From NCBI RefSeq assembly GCF_943734655.1, contig NC_071354.1, forward strand, positions 44,617,744 through 44,681,743: DNA of 64,000 nt. Direction: 5' to 3'. Each line of letters begins with the position of its first letter. Position 1 is the first letter of the stretch. Under the pieces are notes generated by a model that was given only the letters and a program-made list of their open reading frames with translations, had not been told where the DNA came from and searched no databases. The position numbers were made by a program, and so were the translations under genes. Positions 23,068-34,190 of the stretch are shown one piece after another. This DNA comes from Sabethes cyaneus. Lineage: Eukaryota > Arthropoda > Insecta > Diptera > Culicidae.

Positions 23068-23530
23068 CGTCGTACCGTTTTAAAATCCGTCCATCAAAAT
23101 TTTTCATCGTCCGAACTAAAAATCACAACAATGTTTACGAAGGTTACGCGCATGTATTTGTGTAGGACGGCATGACAAATGTTATTCTACATAATTTCTG
23201 CAGGTCAGGCAAGTTTTCCTGGCTGTAGAATAAAGACAATACCTTGCGTGAGTTATTTTCATTTATGAATGACGGAAATTAAAACAATTAGTCGACATTT
23301 TCTTCTTCGTCGCACGAAAAAACGTAGGAAATTTGGCTGGTTGGACTTCCTTAATGAAAAAGCATTTAAATAGATCTCAGCTCACTTCGATTGATCGCGT
23401 ATAATAGACAACTTACTAAAATATTAGGGCATAACTAGTTTTACATTGTGTGTCATAAAAATGCTGCTATTTTGAATGATTTGTGTTGGATAGGACGAGA
23501 ATAGGCAATTACGACGATGTAGCAACATAC
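23068..23530 (+). repeat. Dispersed repeat inserted in array D, copy 1
   Basis: About 430 bp nearly identical to 33162-33598 in direct orientation (shared CCGTTTTAAAATCCGTCC, TTCTTCTTCGTCGCACG, GAATAGGCAATTACGACGA). It interrupts the 12-bp-type array. No open frame or clear TIR; class unknown. Confidence 0.8.
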
Positions 23531-23534
23531 CCTT

Positions 23535-26345
23535 TTCAAATTATGGTTCGAATCATGTCTAATTTTGAGTAAAAATTCAAGTCCAAGTCTAAATTTAAGT
23601 TTAATTGAAATCCAAAAAAGTGTCCAAATTAAAGTCCATGCCCAATTTAAATCCTAAATTAAAGTCTAAATTCAAGTGCATATTCGAGTCAAATTCTAAA
23701 TCAAATTAAAGTTCAAATTAAGGTCTGAATTCGAGTCCACATTCAAACTCGAGTCCAAATTCAATTTCAAATTCAAGTCCATATTAAAATCCGAATCCAC
23801 ATCCAGATCCGACCGAGTCCAAGTTCAAATCCAAATTAAAGTTCTTATTAAGGTTCGCATTAGAGACCTAGTTCAAGCCAAAGTCTGAACCCAAGACCTA
23901 ATTAACGTGCAAATTAATGTCCAAGTCAAAAGATCATCCCAATTTAAATCCAAGTTAATATCCAAATTCAAATTTACCTCAAAATTTGATTCCACATTCA
24001 TATTCAAATTTAGGTCCAAATTTAAATCAAAATTCGAACGTACATTAACTCTGCATCAAATTGAAGTTCAAATTAATAAGTGAAACTAAGACCGAAATTT
24101 TTGTCCAAATTCAACATCGAATCAAGGTTCCAATGGTGAAATCAAAATCAAAATTGTGTCTAAATTCAGGTCTAAGTTCAAATTCAAAACTTCGGATTCG
24201 AGTCCAAAATTACGTCTAAATTAAGATCTAAAGTCAAGTCCAAATTTAAGTCTATGTTTTAGACAAAATTCAAGTCCAGTTAGTACTTTAATATAACCAA
24301 AATTGAACTCAAAATTTAGGTCTAAATTTACGTTTAAATTAAGTTCTGAATCAAAGTCCAAATTTGATATCGAATTCAGGTCCATGTACAAATTTAAGTG
24401 TAGACTCAAGGCCAAATTTAAGTCCAACTGAAGGTACAAAATCCAGTCCTAATTTGAGACAGAATTTAAGCATAAATCCAAATTTAAATCCATAATTTAG
24501 TCAAGTCAAATTTCAAGTCCAATTTAGGGTCTAAATTAAGATTCAAATTCGTATCCAAATTAAGGTCTGAGTTTAAGACCCAAATTGGGTCCAAATTCAA
24601 AATTTAACTTTAAATTCGAGTAAATTACGATCCAGATTTAAGTCCAAATTAAAGTTTAAGTTCTAGACCGAATTGATGCCCACAAATTCATGTCCAAGTC
24701 AAAAGAAGATCCAAATTTAAGTCCCAAATAAATTCCAAATTCAACTTTACGTCAAAATTCGGTTAAAATTCAAATTCAAATTAACATCAACTCTACATTA
24801 TATTAAAATTCAAATTAATATATGAAACCAAGACCGAAATTTTTGTCTAAATTCAACATCGAATTGAGGTTCCAATCAATGTGTGAAATCAAAACCAAAA
24901 TTGTGTCTAAATTCAGGTCCAAGTTCAAATTTAACTTAGGATTCAAGTAAAAGGTTCCGTCTAAATTAAGATCTAAAGTCAAGTCCAAATTGTCCAAGTT
25001 TTAGACGAAATTCAATTAGGACCCAAATATAACCAAAATTGAACTCTATGTTTGGGGATAAATTTACTTTTAAATTGAGTTCTGAATCAAAGTCCAAATT
25101 TGAAATCGAATTCAAGTCCATGTCCAAATTTAAGTGCAGTCTCAAGGCCAAATTTAAGTCCAAATTAAGGTTCAAAATTCAGTTCAAATTTGAGACAGAA
25201 TTTAAGCATAAATCCAAATTTAAATCCATAATCTAGTCAAGGGCCAGATTCACTTGAGTCTAAATTAAGGTCAAATTTCAAGTCCAATTTAAGGTCTAAA
25301 TTAAGATTCAAATTCGTATCCAAATTAAAGTCTGAGTTTAAGCCCAAAATTGGGTCCAAATTCACATCAAAATTTAACTTTAAATTCGAGTAAACTACGA
25401 TCCAAATTTAAGTCCAAATTAAAGCTTAAGTTCTAGACCACAAATTCATGTCCAAGTCCAAATTTAAGTCTTAAATAAATTCCAAATTCAACTTTACGTC
25501 AAAATTCGATTCAAAATTCAAATTCAAGTCCAAATTTAAATTTAAATCCAAATTCAAATCAACATTAACTCTTCATCAAATTAAAATTCAAATTGTCCAA
25601 ATTCGACATCAAATTGAAGTTCAAAGTCAACTACAAATTTGAGTCCAATTTATGGGCGAATTTCAAGTCTAAATTGGGGCCCAAATGTAGTCGATATTCA
25701 AGTCAAAATTTAAGTTTGAATAAGAATTAAAAGGTCTGAATTCAAGTTCATGTAGTATAAACTCAAGACAAAATTTGAGTCCAAATTCAAGTCCAAATTA
25801 AGGTTCGAAATCCAGCTTTAATTTGAGACAAAATTTAAGCCCAAATCCAAATCTAAATCCATAATTTAGCCAAGGTCCAGAGGCGCTTCCAAACTTGAGT
25901 CTAAAATAAGGTCTGAAATCAAGAGCAAAATTGTGTCCAAGTTCAGGTTTAAGTCCAAATTAAGGTCAAAATTTAACTTTAAATTGGTGTCCAAAGTTTA
26001 AAACCAAATTGAAATCCAAATTGATGCCAAAAAATAATTGAAATTCAAGTTCAAATTTAAGACCAGATTGAGTTCTGGGTTAAAGTCAATTTGATATCAA
26101 ATTCAAGTTCATGTTCAGAGTTATATGTAAATCCAAGACCAAATTTAAGTCTAACATTCAAGTCCAAATTAAAGTTCAAGTGCGAATTTGAGTCCAAGGT
26201 CAAATCCAAATCCAAATTTATATCTAAAGGTTAGACCAGGCCCAGATTCAATTTCAAATTTGTGTCCATATTATGGTTCAAGTCCAAATTGAGGTTAGAA
26301 TTCGAACCCAAATTTGAGTTTAGATTTAATTTAAGATTTCCGAGG
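23535..26345 (+). repeat. 12-bp-type array D, main block with higher-order repeats
   Basis: Degenerate AAATTCAAGTCC units. A higher-order period is visible: the landmark beginning near 24044 (ATTAACTCTGCATCAAATTG) recurs near 24783 and 25562, and other landmarks (GACCGAAATTTTTGT, AATATAACCAAAATTGAACT, GAGACAGAATTTAAGCATAA) recur with offsets of about 740-780 bp. This means blocks of about 750 bp were duplicated in tandem after the short unit had already diverged. Confidence 0.75.
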
Positions 26346-26359
26346 CGCTTAATAAGGGG

Positions 26360-26640
26360 GTTGTGCAGTCTCCTTTTGTCGAGCCACATGCCCTGGTGGA
26401 TATTGTAATCTCAGATTATAGCTTGATTCGACCCACCTTCCAGCATTGGACAAAAAAGGTAAGTGTCACAACGACTATTTGTTAAGCGTAGCTACTAATA
26501 ATACCACCCCCCCCCCCCCCCACCCTTTCACCATTCCTCTCTTTCTCCTTCACTCTAAAATTTCATTACTTTTTTCTACCGTCCCTTCGTCAATTGTAAA
26601 AGAACTACCGTTTCAAAAAATATTAATTCAGATTTAAGTC
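26360..26640 (+). repeat. SINE-like dispersed module with C-run, copy in array D
   Basis: Contains GAGCCACATGCCCT, TCTCAGATTATAGCTTG, CCAGCATTGGACAAAA and a 15-base C-run at 26507-26521, then a pyrimidine-rich tail ending near GTCCCTTCGTCAATTGTA. The inverse sits at 45480-45735 and 48175-48365. The head could be tRNA-derived, but the promoter boxes are weak, so SINE is a tentative label. Confidence 0.6.
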
Positions 26641-27080
26641 AAAATTAGAATTTTGACTAGAAATTCATCTCCAAATTAAGGTCGGAACTAAGACCTACTT
26701 AAGGTTTGAGCTCAAGTTCATATTTGAATATAAAATTAGGTTCAAATTCAAGTTTAAATTAAGGTCCCAAACCAAGTTCTAATTAAGGTTCGTATTCAAG
26801 TCCAAATTAAAATTTGAGTGCAATTTGACCTCAAGTCGAAATTCAGTTTGACTTTCATTTAGAATTTCCTGTTCAAAACTAAGTGCAAGTTAAAGTTCAC
26901 ATAAGGGTCGGAATTCAAGTCTAAAGACCAAATTCAATTTCAACTTTGAGTTCACATTTAGGCAAATTTCTGTTCCAATTATGGCCAAAATTCAAATCAA
27001 AACTAAATTTCAAACTCAAGTCCAATGTATGGTTGATATTCAAAATTTAGTTCAAATTTAGCTCAAAACTCAATTCCTAC
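26641..27080 (+). repeat. 12-bp-type array D, last block
   Basis: Same degenerate TTCAAGTCCAAA words, ending at the SINE fragment at 27081. Confidence 0.65.
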
Positions 27081-27164
27081 GCACTAACCTCAAAATTGTC
27101 CTGTACTCAGCCGACTGTGAAGTCGTTCGATACAGAAGGATTAAGTCTTAAAGACGTTTATACC
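27081..27164 (+). mobile_element. 3' half of a Feilai-like SINE
   Basis: Matches the 3' half of the SINE at 33692-33881 (GCACTAAC, TTGTCCTGTACTC, GATTAAGTCTTAAAGACGTT); the tRNA-like head is absent. Confidence 0.65.
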
Positions 27165-30074
27165 TTAGACTTTACTCTTTTTGACGTAGGACATAGGGGG
27201 TCATTCTAAAAAAAATCTATCTTGAAAAGTGGTCAGGTTTTTGTACGCCAACAATTTAGCAGTTTACTGATTGATTTTCAATATTTTTTCAAAAATCTAT
27301 CGGAAAAGTGCATGATTTAAATCTACAAATCCAAAGCAGGCTATGATCTTTATGAGCAATGTTTCGAAAAACATGAACTGAAGGTTGTTTCCCTGAAAGT
27401 ACTGGGCTGTAAACAGCGAGTTCGTAAGACGTAAATACCCAGTGATTGATATCTTTTCTCCTCCGTTGGGTTTACGATAAAACGTTTATCTGTTGCTTTG
27501 TTGAAAGGCAAAAGGAGAAGTTAGTTCGTTTATGTGTTCTAAATACACACAACTTTCTTCTAGGTTATAGCATCTCAGCATTTAGTTGTCTACATTTCTT
27601 TGTGTTTTTTGTGTTGACTTTACAAAACGCGCTGGAAGCTTCGCAGATCTATATCGCTCTTTCAAGACTAGTCAAATGACTATAAGTTATATAAGTTCAA
27701 CACCATTTCGGCAAAATTATGTGTCACAAATTTGGGTCAGGTTAGGGCGCTTTGATGCATTTATCAGTTCATATATTTTTATGATCTGTTTCCGTTTCAT
27801 TGAAACAAATAAAACCGATTAAAAATCATGTCATTAATTACTATTTCCTTTTGTTAATGTACAGGTGAGATAGTTTTACTACATCCTGCAAATAATTGAA
27901 ATACAGTTACCCTTATAAATTTTTAAAGGCAATTCTTCGTCGGTCATCCGAACAATGTACATAAAAACGGCGAATGTTTCGTGATTTTTGCAAAGCGTTT
28001 TATTACACTTGATAAACCCGCCAGTATCCGCGAGTAGCTATATAATTCGACACGCTTTTGAACCCTTCTGTCGGTGACTCTGCGATCGCCGCACGATATG
28101 TACAGAGTACCAATTTTCGGCAGCATGCGTACGATCGATCGGTGGAAAATCAAGATAAACTACTTTTACCATGATCACAGTACGTACCTACACGTCTACC
28201 GGAGAGCAAGGAGACCGATCGGTCGATGTTAACCCAATCAATGGCAAGGCCGACCGGTAATCGTGTTCGAAACTGGACTATCAGTGAGTGTGTTCGATGT
28301 AATAAGCCGCTTCGGTGAACATTAATGTTTTTGAATTTCTCGAAAAAGACCCTCTCGTCGTAATTCGATCGGTAATGGCTCGCGTAAATGGTCGCGAAAA
28401 CCAAATTGACCATTAATATAGGCTTTTATTTAAAATCATGCCACATTTCGTCGCGCCAATGATATTAACATATTTTTACCCAGCTTCGTAATACGTAGGT
28501 ATAACGAAAATTCCCAGTATTTGGACGGCGACCGACTCAGACAGTACAGCTCAAACACTTCCGAGAAAATAATTGGTATTCAAGGCAACCAACAATTGCA
28601 AGCGCAACATTGTATGACGCGTGAAACATTATTTCTATGCTACACATGTTGAACTCCAAACATATGTTGGAAAAAATGTGCTCAACATTGTCGCCGGCAA
28701 GCCGGCTGTAAGTCCGATAGTCTACAGCGCGGACTGCAGGAATTGATAGCAGCTACAATGTTGCTTTAATTTCATGCACGTTACGTACGGTTTGAGTCAT
28801 GATTTGTATTTATTGAAACGATTGTAACAAATTCTAATGATATACATTTTATCGACGCTGGGAGTTTATAACTATGCTTGTGATAAACATTCAATGCCTA
28901 AAAGACACGGCACCAACCCATGGCATTCGCCACTCGTTACTGTCACTTGGCTGTCCATACACCGATACACAAAAAACAGTTATTTGCAGCAGTCGTGAAA
29001 TACCTGCTGCCTGCCTGCGAATGCCGGAAAGGTGTGATATACTGTTACTCGCATCGTTACCATATTTCGCACAAATGTGTAAAAAGCGCATTCATTCACT
29101 ACACTACTGAGCTGACTGGCTTGAAGTTATACGAACGGGGTGTGCTCCGTGGACCGCGGCATGTCTGTGCATTGTGTGGTAGGAAATGGGATTCGACCTC
29201 CAGTTGCAACTCCTACCCAGGCACAGGCACCCTCACTCACAACGTTCGATCATTAGATAATCTGCCGCTAAATTGAATAACTTTATTTATTTTTACGTGA
29301 TTATAATACGCATGTGCAGCGGCTTTGATGCTACCAACATGTCAAGGTGAGCCGCGCTTGCTAGCAATAACAAGAGATTCGTGGGTCCAAAGTTTCTCAG
29401 CGGAGCGGGCGGTGACGGTGCTGCTTAAGGGTGGAAACATAAAGAATACAGATGCCACAAAACAGCAGCCCTAAGGACCGAAGCAATTCAATTGGTCGGA
29501 CTGTGTCGGGTACTATCGAGTCCTTCACTATTCGCTATTTGAATCAAAGCAAAATAAAAGTTGCATTTAGATGCCGAACATGGAAATATAAAAAAATGAA
29601 GTATCACACAGAAGTAGTTCATGATGAGCCTGCTCATAAAAATAACCATATTGAGGTTATTAGGTTGTGGATAATAGTTTGCTGGTTGAAAAAAGTTATT
29701 CTTTATTTCAATGTTCTGAACCTGATCGCATTTTTAAAGATTATTGGAAAAATGATGAGTTATATCTATTTAAATCTATATCACTCTCTTGGCATGCAAT
29801 AGCCAATCTCAATTTATCTGAAAACGTTGCAGAGAATAATATTTCAGAGACGTGTCTGCGTTGTAGTATATCACGAGGTGTGTATTACTGTGTATATTCT
29901 GTGTCAACATAGCAAAAAGCAATCTCATACCAGAGAAAAATGAATAATTTTATGCTAATTCGGATGGTGAAACTTACTTTTTTAGGGTTAATTTGTTTAG
30001 TGAGCATAATTTTACATACTTTGGGTTCAGAAATTTCTATTGGCAGCCATATTTAAGCAAAGCTTTTAGAGACA
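27165..30074. other. Mostly unique DNA, no supported gene
   Basis: No splice-supported gene found. Open frames at 28920-29276 (118 codons) and 29452-29912 (116 and 81 codons in overlapping frames) lack domains I recognise; the latter pair could be an old frameshifted fragment of a protein or transposon, but I cannot support it. GC-richer sequence at 28020-28410 and 28870-29280 may be regulatory. A TAGGGGGTCATTCT word at about 27195 resembles TIR-like words near 59290 and 62265. Confidence 0.35.
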
Positions 30075-30113
30075 TTGACTCATATTTGTATTTGTAATTG
30101 TATTTTGATCGAT

Positions 30114-31120
30114 TCATCTGACAATTTTTGTATTATCTACATGTATATGAAACTTAAATCTAGAACAAAACCATTGCAGCATTCTAGACCTTGTCAGTCT
30201 TCTACTAAAGGCGCGCGAAGAAACGTCTCCAAAGTGATATAATTCTTCGACCAGCGTGAAGGTGCGGATGCATGACGTCAGTGGTTCATAAAACCCGTAC
30301 AGAGTCCGATGGAATCTGGTTGTCAGTAAATTCGATGGGCAAAACTGTCTACGTAAAGTACGAAAATCAATACGGGACAGCAGAGCCGGGGCATCTATTT
30401 CATTGTTAAGCAGCTTGGCCACAAAAGTTGCTTGTAAAATTTTTGGGATGAATCCAAGTTCTTGCAAAGCTCTAGAGATGACAGCAGTATAACGTTGGTT
30501 GAACTTGAGCTTGTTATCCAACAGAACTCCAAGAACTCCGTAATCAAATAACCATACATTATAACCACATATTTGGCAATGCTTATTGTGAGCTTGTTTC
30601 TATTACACCAATCAGCAAAGGTGTCCAACAGCGCTTGCAATCGGTAGCAATCAGCGATAGATTTCACAACGAGGTAGATCTTTAGACCGTCGGCATATAG
30701 CAGTGTGCATCCGGAACCAAGCAGAATGGCAATGTCGTTAAAGTACAAGGCGAATAGCAAAGGCCCCAGGTTACTGCCTTGCGGAACATCAGAAGTATTA
30801 CTGAATGCAGGTGAAACTGTGGACTCCAGCTTGACACGTAAAGTACGGTCTGTTAGATATGAGCTCAACCATGAAGTCAATCTATCAGATACACCGAGTT
30901 TAGAGAGCTTGTGCAAGAGTATTCGATGATCTGCTGTGTCGAAAGCGGCCTTAATATCAGTGTACACCGCGAAAATTTGAGTTCCAGCTTCTATCTGTGA
31001 GATGCAGGTACTGGTGAAATCCAACACCATCGGTCCAGGTGAGTAGGAGCTCTTCAATTTCAGCAAACAATTCGCAAGATTCAGTAACAATTGATGATTC
31101 GGTTCCGCACAAGAACACAC
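30114..31120 (-). pseudogene. Reverse transcriptase domain, catalytically broken and internally deleted
   Basis: The first frame (31120-30395) holds DIKAAFDTADH, PQGSNLGPLLF and the catalytic box as YADG instead of YADD. The second aspartate codon is GGT, which should abolish polymerisation. After about 190 residues the frame is lost, and the homologous sequence continues in the frame 30521-30114 from a DNKLKFNQRY segment. Next to residues ELGFIPK it jumps directly to a segment that in the sister copy lies about 100 residues further on, so a block around plus-strand position 30440 has been deleted. Confidence 0.85.
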
Positions 31121-31383
31121 TAAAAGGAATAGAAGATCCTTTCCTCTTAGAGTTTACGAAAGTCTAAAAGCTTTTTGGTTTAGCAAATTTGAAAGCGCGT
31201 TTATTTTGCGCTGTTCGTTGCTTACGAAGCAGTCTCTGCTATGCGTTTCGATGCCGTTTCAATCTGTGCAACTCACTATTACTCCAGGTTTTGAAGGAGA
31301 CCTAATTCTGGGAAGATTCTCGTTCAGCCAGGTGCAAATAGCATCGCAAAACCGCAATGCCATATCATCCACATCGATCTCGT

Positions 31384-32728
31384 CTAATAAAGCCCAATCC
31401 AGAGACAAAAGATGGCTCCACAAGAACGACGACAGTTCAGAGGCGCAATTTCGAAACTGACACCTGGAACTTCAACGGGGCGTGCCAGTATAGGCAACAA
31501 TAAATCCAATGGAAGATGGGGAAGATCAACAGGAAGTAGCGGAAAAATTGCCCGACACACAGCGATCTCTTGTTCAGGAAGGCAGTAAACGAGGTCAAGT
31601 GTTCGTCCGAGATTATTACGCAGTGAATTAACTTGTTTCAAGTTCAGGAATTCAAATCTATCGACCACAGTAGCGCTAGCAGTAGGAAACGGGAAAGAAT
31701 TGTTATACTGTACTCCACCCTCTCCATTAAACCAAGAAATTTGCGGTTGGTTAAGATCACCAGAAATGAGAATTCTCTTCTGAAGACCCCTTGTTACGCA
31801 ATTCACGGATTGAGACAATCTGCTCATCGATAAACTTGGCAACTTTACTTCTATCAGGTAGGATGTAAACTGCAGCAAGCAAAAACTTCATTCCTTTGAT
31901 GACAGCAGAAACACAGACTTGTTCGAGACAATTTCCATGTCTTAAGTTGACCAGCGAACTATGGAACTGTTGAGCAATGGCAATCAATACGCCACCAAAA
32001 CTACTTATGTCACTATTCTTCGAGCTACGATCACAACGATACACGTTGAAGGCGGATCCAAACAGCTGAAGAGAATCAATGCAGCCGTCCAAACCGGTTT
32101 CAGTTAGCATGATTACATCGTAGTTGCAGTCATTAGATGCAAGGAATAGGTCGTCCACTTTAGTCCTTAAACCTCGCACATTCTGATAGTATGCACAAAT
32201 ATCATCCACGTCATTGGCGTATGCAGAAAGCTTCGAAACAAAACTCCCTGCACGTGAAGATTCCAAGCTGCAAGCAGGAAATACATCAGCGGAAGGAATG
32301 TCCGGATTACAATTGCACTTGCCTGCATAACTGGGTTGGTAGACCCTGTCACCACACCAGCACACCGGGCAGGGACGACTGCTGGCCGCTGGCAGGAATT
32401 GCACGACTGTGGCTGAGGGATCGAGGACTTCCATGATACCAACTTCAATGCGTCCCGCGTGACCTTCAGGTGATAATCGACAAGGGAAAACTGGTGGAGA
32501 CAAACTGGAAGCAATCGACGAATCAGGAGCCCAAGATTGATTGTCGGGAGATCCCGTCACCAACCACGACCGAAGGGCCAGGACGACTTTGTTAGCAGGA
32601 ACTATCGGAAGATTGTCGAATATGTAGAAATGAACTATCAGCAAGCACGACTTGGTCGGGTGGCTCAGGAACTCCCTTAGTACCGTAGGCGATGCATCCT
32701 GACGGCGTAGATAATCCCACGTTGTCAT
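31384..32728 (-). pseudogene. Endonuclease domain of the minus-strand LINE, frameshifted
   Basis: The apurinic-like endonuclease nicks the target for LINE insertion. The frame 32728-31757 contains YYQNVRGLRTK, the LTETGLDG motif with the catalytic glutamate, and a GGVLIA segment. A frameshift near 31760-31878 moves the rest into frame 31878-31384, with ISGDLNQP (usual GDFN) and GRTLDLVY. Upstream it has a Cys-rich stretch (CPVCWCGD then CNCNPD) at about residues 140-165. Inactive because of the shift. Confidence 0.8.
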
Positions 32729-32999
32729 CAGTAATTGGGAGTGTGGAAGTCGTTGGAGCGGCGGGAGGTTTCCGGTCTTCTGTTGGATTAGTGTCCTGAT
32801 AAAGTAACTGGTCCATCGTACTCGTCGTTTTGAGCCACCGGTCCAGAGTTGGCATCAATCGACGGTGAAGTTTGAACTGACTGCTATGCAGCATAGTCAA
32901 TTTTGAGATTTGATTTTTGAGATGCTTTTGATACAGTAGGCATTTTGGTAAGATTACTTATCAATGTGACTAGTTCAAACCTTCTACAGAAGCCACCAG

Positions 33000-33110
33000 A
33001 CAAAATACGATACGTGGTTCTAATTCCTTGAGAAAGATGTTAAATACATCGAAACGTCGGTCATTGAATAAATAAGTGTCGTTTTGCTTTGCCGTATGAC
33101 TGTCCTGCCG
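33000..33110 (+). ncRNA. Hammerhead-ribozyme-like / Penelope-like repeat end (candidate)
   Basis: Sequence order near 33030-33085: CTTGAGAAA (CUGANGA-like with one change), a hairpin GATGT-TAAAT-ACATC, then GAAA, then GGTC followed by ATTGAATAAA. The palindrome at 51337-51571 has the same order with a perfect CTGAGGA. Penelope-like retroelements are known to carry hammerhead ribozymes with this arrangement. Stem I pairing is not convincing by eye, so this is a hypothesis. Confidence 0.3.
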
Positions 33111-33161
33111 AAAACATAAAGTTTGGAATCATAAACAGTCGATAGCTCCACTTCTTAAATT

Positions 33162-33598
33162 CATCGTGCCGTTTTAAAATCCGTCCAACAAAATTTTTCA
33201 ACGTCCGAAATAAAAATCACAACAATGTTTACGAAGCTAACGCGCATGTATTTCTGTAGGAAGGCATGACAAATGTTATTCTGCAAGATTTCTGCAGGTC
33301 AGGAAAGTTTTCCTGGCTGTAGAATAACGTCTATGCCTTGCGTGAGTCATTTTCATTTATGAATGACGGAAATTAAAACGATTAGTCGACATTTTCTTCT
33401 TCGTCGCACGAAAAAACGTAGGAAATTTGGCTGGTAGGACTCCTTTAATGATAAAAAGCATTTAAATAGATCTCAGCTCCTTTTGATTGATCGCGTATGA
33501 TAGACAACAAACTAAAATACTAGGGAATAACTAGTTTTGCATTGTGTGTCATAAACATGCTGATAGGGGAATAGGCAATTACGACGAAGCAGCAACAT
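33162..33598 (+). repeat. Dispersed repeat, copy 2
   Basis: Direct repeat of 23068-23530, differing by scattered substitutions and a missing stretch near 33565. See copy 1. Confidence 0.8.
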
Positions 33599-33691
33599 AG
33601 ATATTTATTTTCGGCACGTGTTATTTCTTGATGTTTTGATCAAATGAATGGCAATCTTGTCAAAGGAAATTACTTTTTATTTCAGTCTCGC

Positions 33692-33881
33692 CCGCCCAGT
33701 TAGCTCCGGGGTACGATGCTGGTCTAACAAACCGGTCGTCGCAGGTTCGAATCTCGACTTGGTGGTGCCGCTATTGAGTCAATAGGATCTTTACACTAGC
33801 CCCGTAGTTTTCCTACACTCGAATAACCGGCTGCAAAGTCTGTCGATAAAGAAGAGTTAAGTTCTTAAGGACGTTTATACC
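33692..33881 (+). mobile_element. tRNA-derived SINE (Feilai-like), most intact copy
   Basis: Box A region GCCCAGTTAGCTCCGGGGTA, box B GGTTCGAATCTCG, then the family body to AGGACGTTTATACCC. This is the best copy in the window for judging the family. Confidence 0.8.
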
Positions 33882-34190
33882 CAAGTAAATGGCCACAAAA
33901 ATAAGACACATGCATAAATTTTAATTTGAATTGATTTTGTGTAAAGCAAATCCATTACATTTGTCTTAAAGTAGTCCAATTCACATCTTTCTCCCTTTGC
34001 TTTAATTACCAGTCGCAAACGTTGCAGAAAAGCGTTACAACTGGCACGCACGATATCCTGAGGCATTTGATCGCAAATCTTCTCTAAACGATGCTTGAAA
34101 ATATCCACAATAAATCCTTTGGTGTTTCCTAGTTTGCCTAACATGTAATCCTATGCGTAAAAGTCAACAGGATTCAAACATTCAAACTAT
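33882..34190 (-). pseudogene. Tc1/mariner-type transposase C-terminal remnant
   Basis: On the minus strand, from about 34190 down to 33950, the translation reads like the end of a mariner-type transposase: an NPVDFYA segment, an in-frame stop, then YMLGKLGNTK, PQDIVRASCNAFLQRLRLVIKAKG. The final glycine-type stretch after RLRLVIKAKGE is usual for Tc1/mariner proteins. 33882-33915 (GTAAATGGCCACAAAAATAA) may be the element's terminal repeat; the other end was not found. N-terminal DNA-binding and most catalytic residues are missing. Confidence 0.65.

Larger units (their letters stand above)
30075..32930 (-). mobile_element. Decayed non-LTR retrotransposon (Loner/I/Jockey-like), minus strand
   Basis: In minus-strand order: an N-terminal proline/threonine-rich segment (32900-32592), an apurinic-type endonuclease (32728-31384 over two frames), a reverse transcriptase (31120-30395) and its C-terminal part (30521-30114). 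The 3' end is A-rich with repeated ACAAATAC-type words near 30075-30100. Frame changes, a mutated catalytic site and an internal deletion show it is dead. It belongs with the truncated copy at 874-2058 (shared AAFD, PQGSNL, YAD-LKIY). Confidence 0.85.

Noticed and set aside
22512..25236. Frames encoding Asn-Leu-Asp or Lys-Phe-Ser repeats
   Set aside because: Translation of the 12-bp-type array in both directions; not repeat proteins.
28920..29276. 118-codon frame with Cys-x-x-Cys-type pairs
   Set aside because: Cysteine spacing fits no zinc finger I know; overlapping frames on both strands are equally long.
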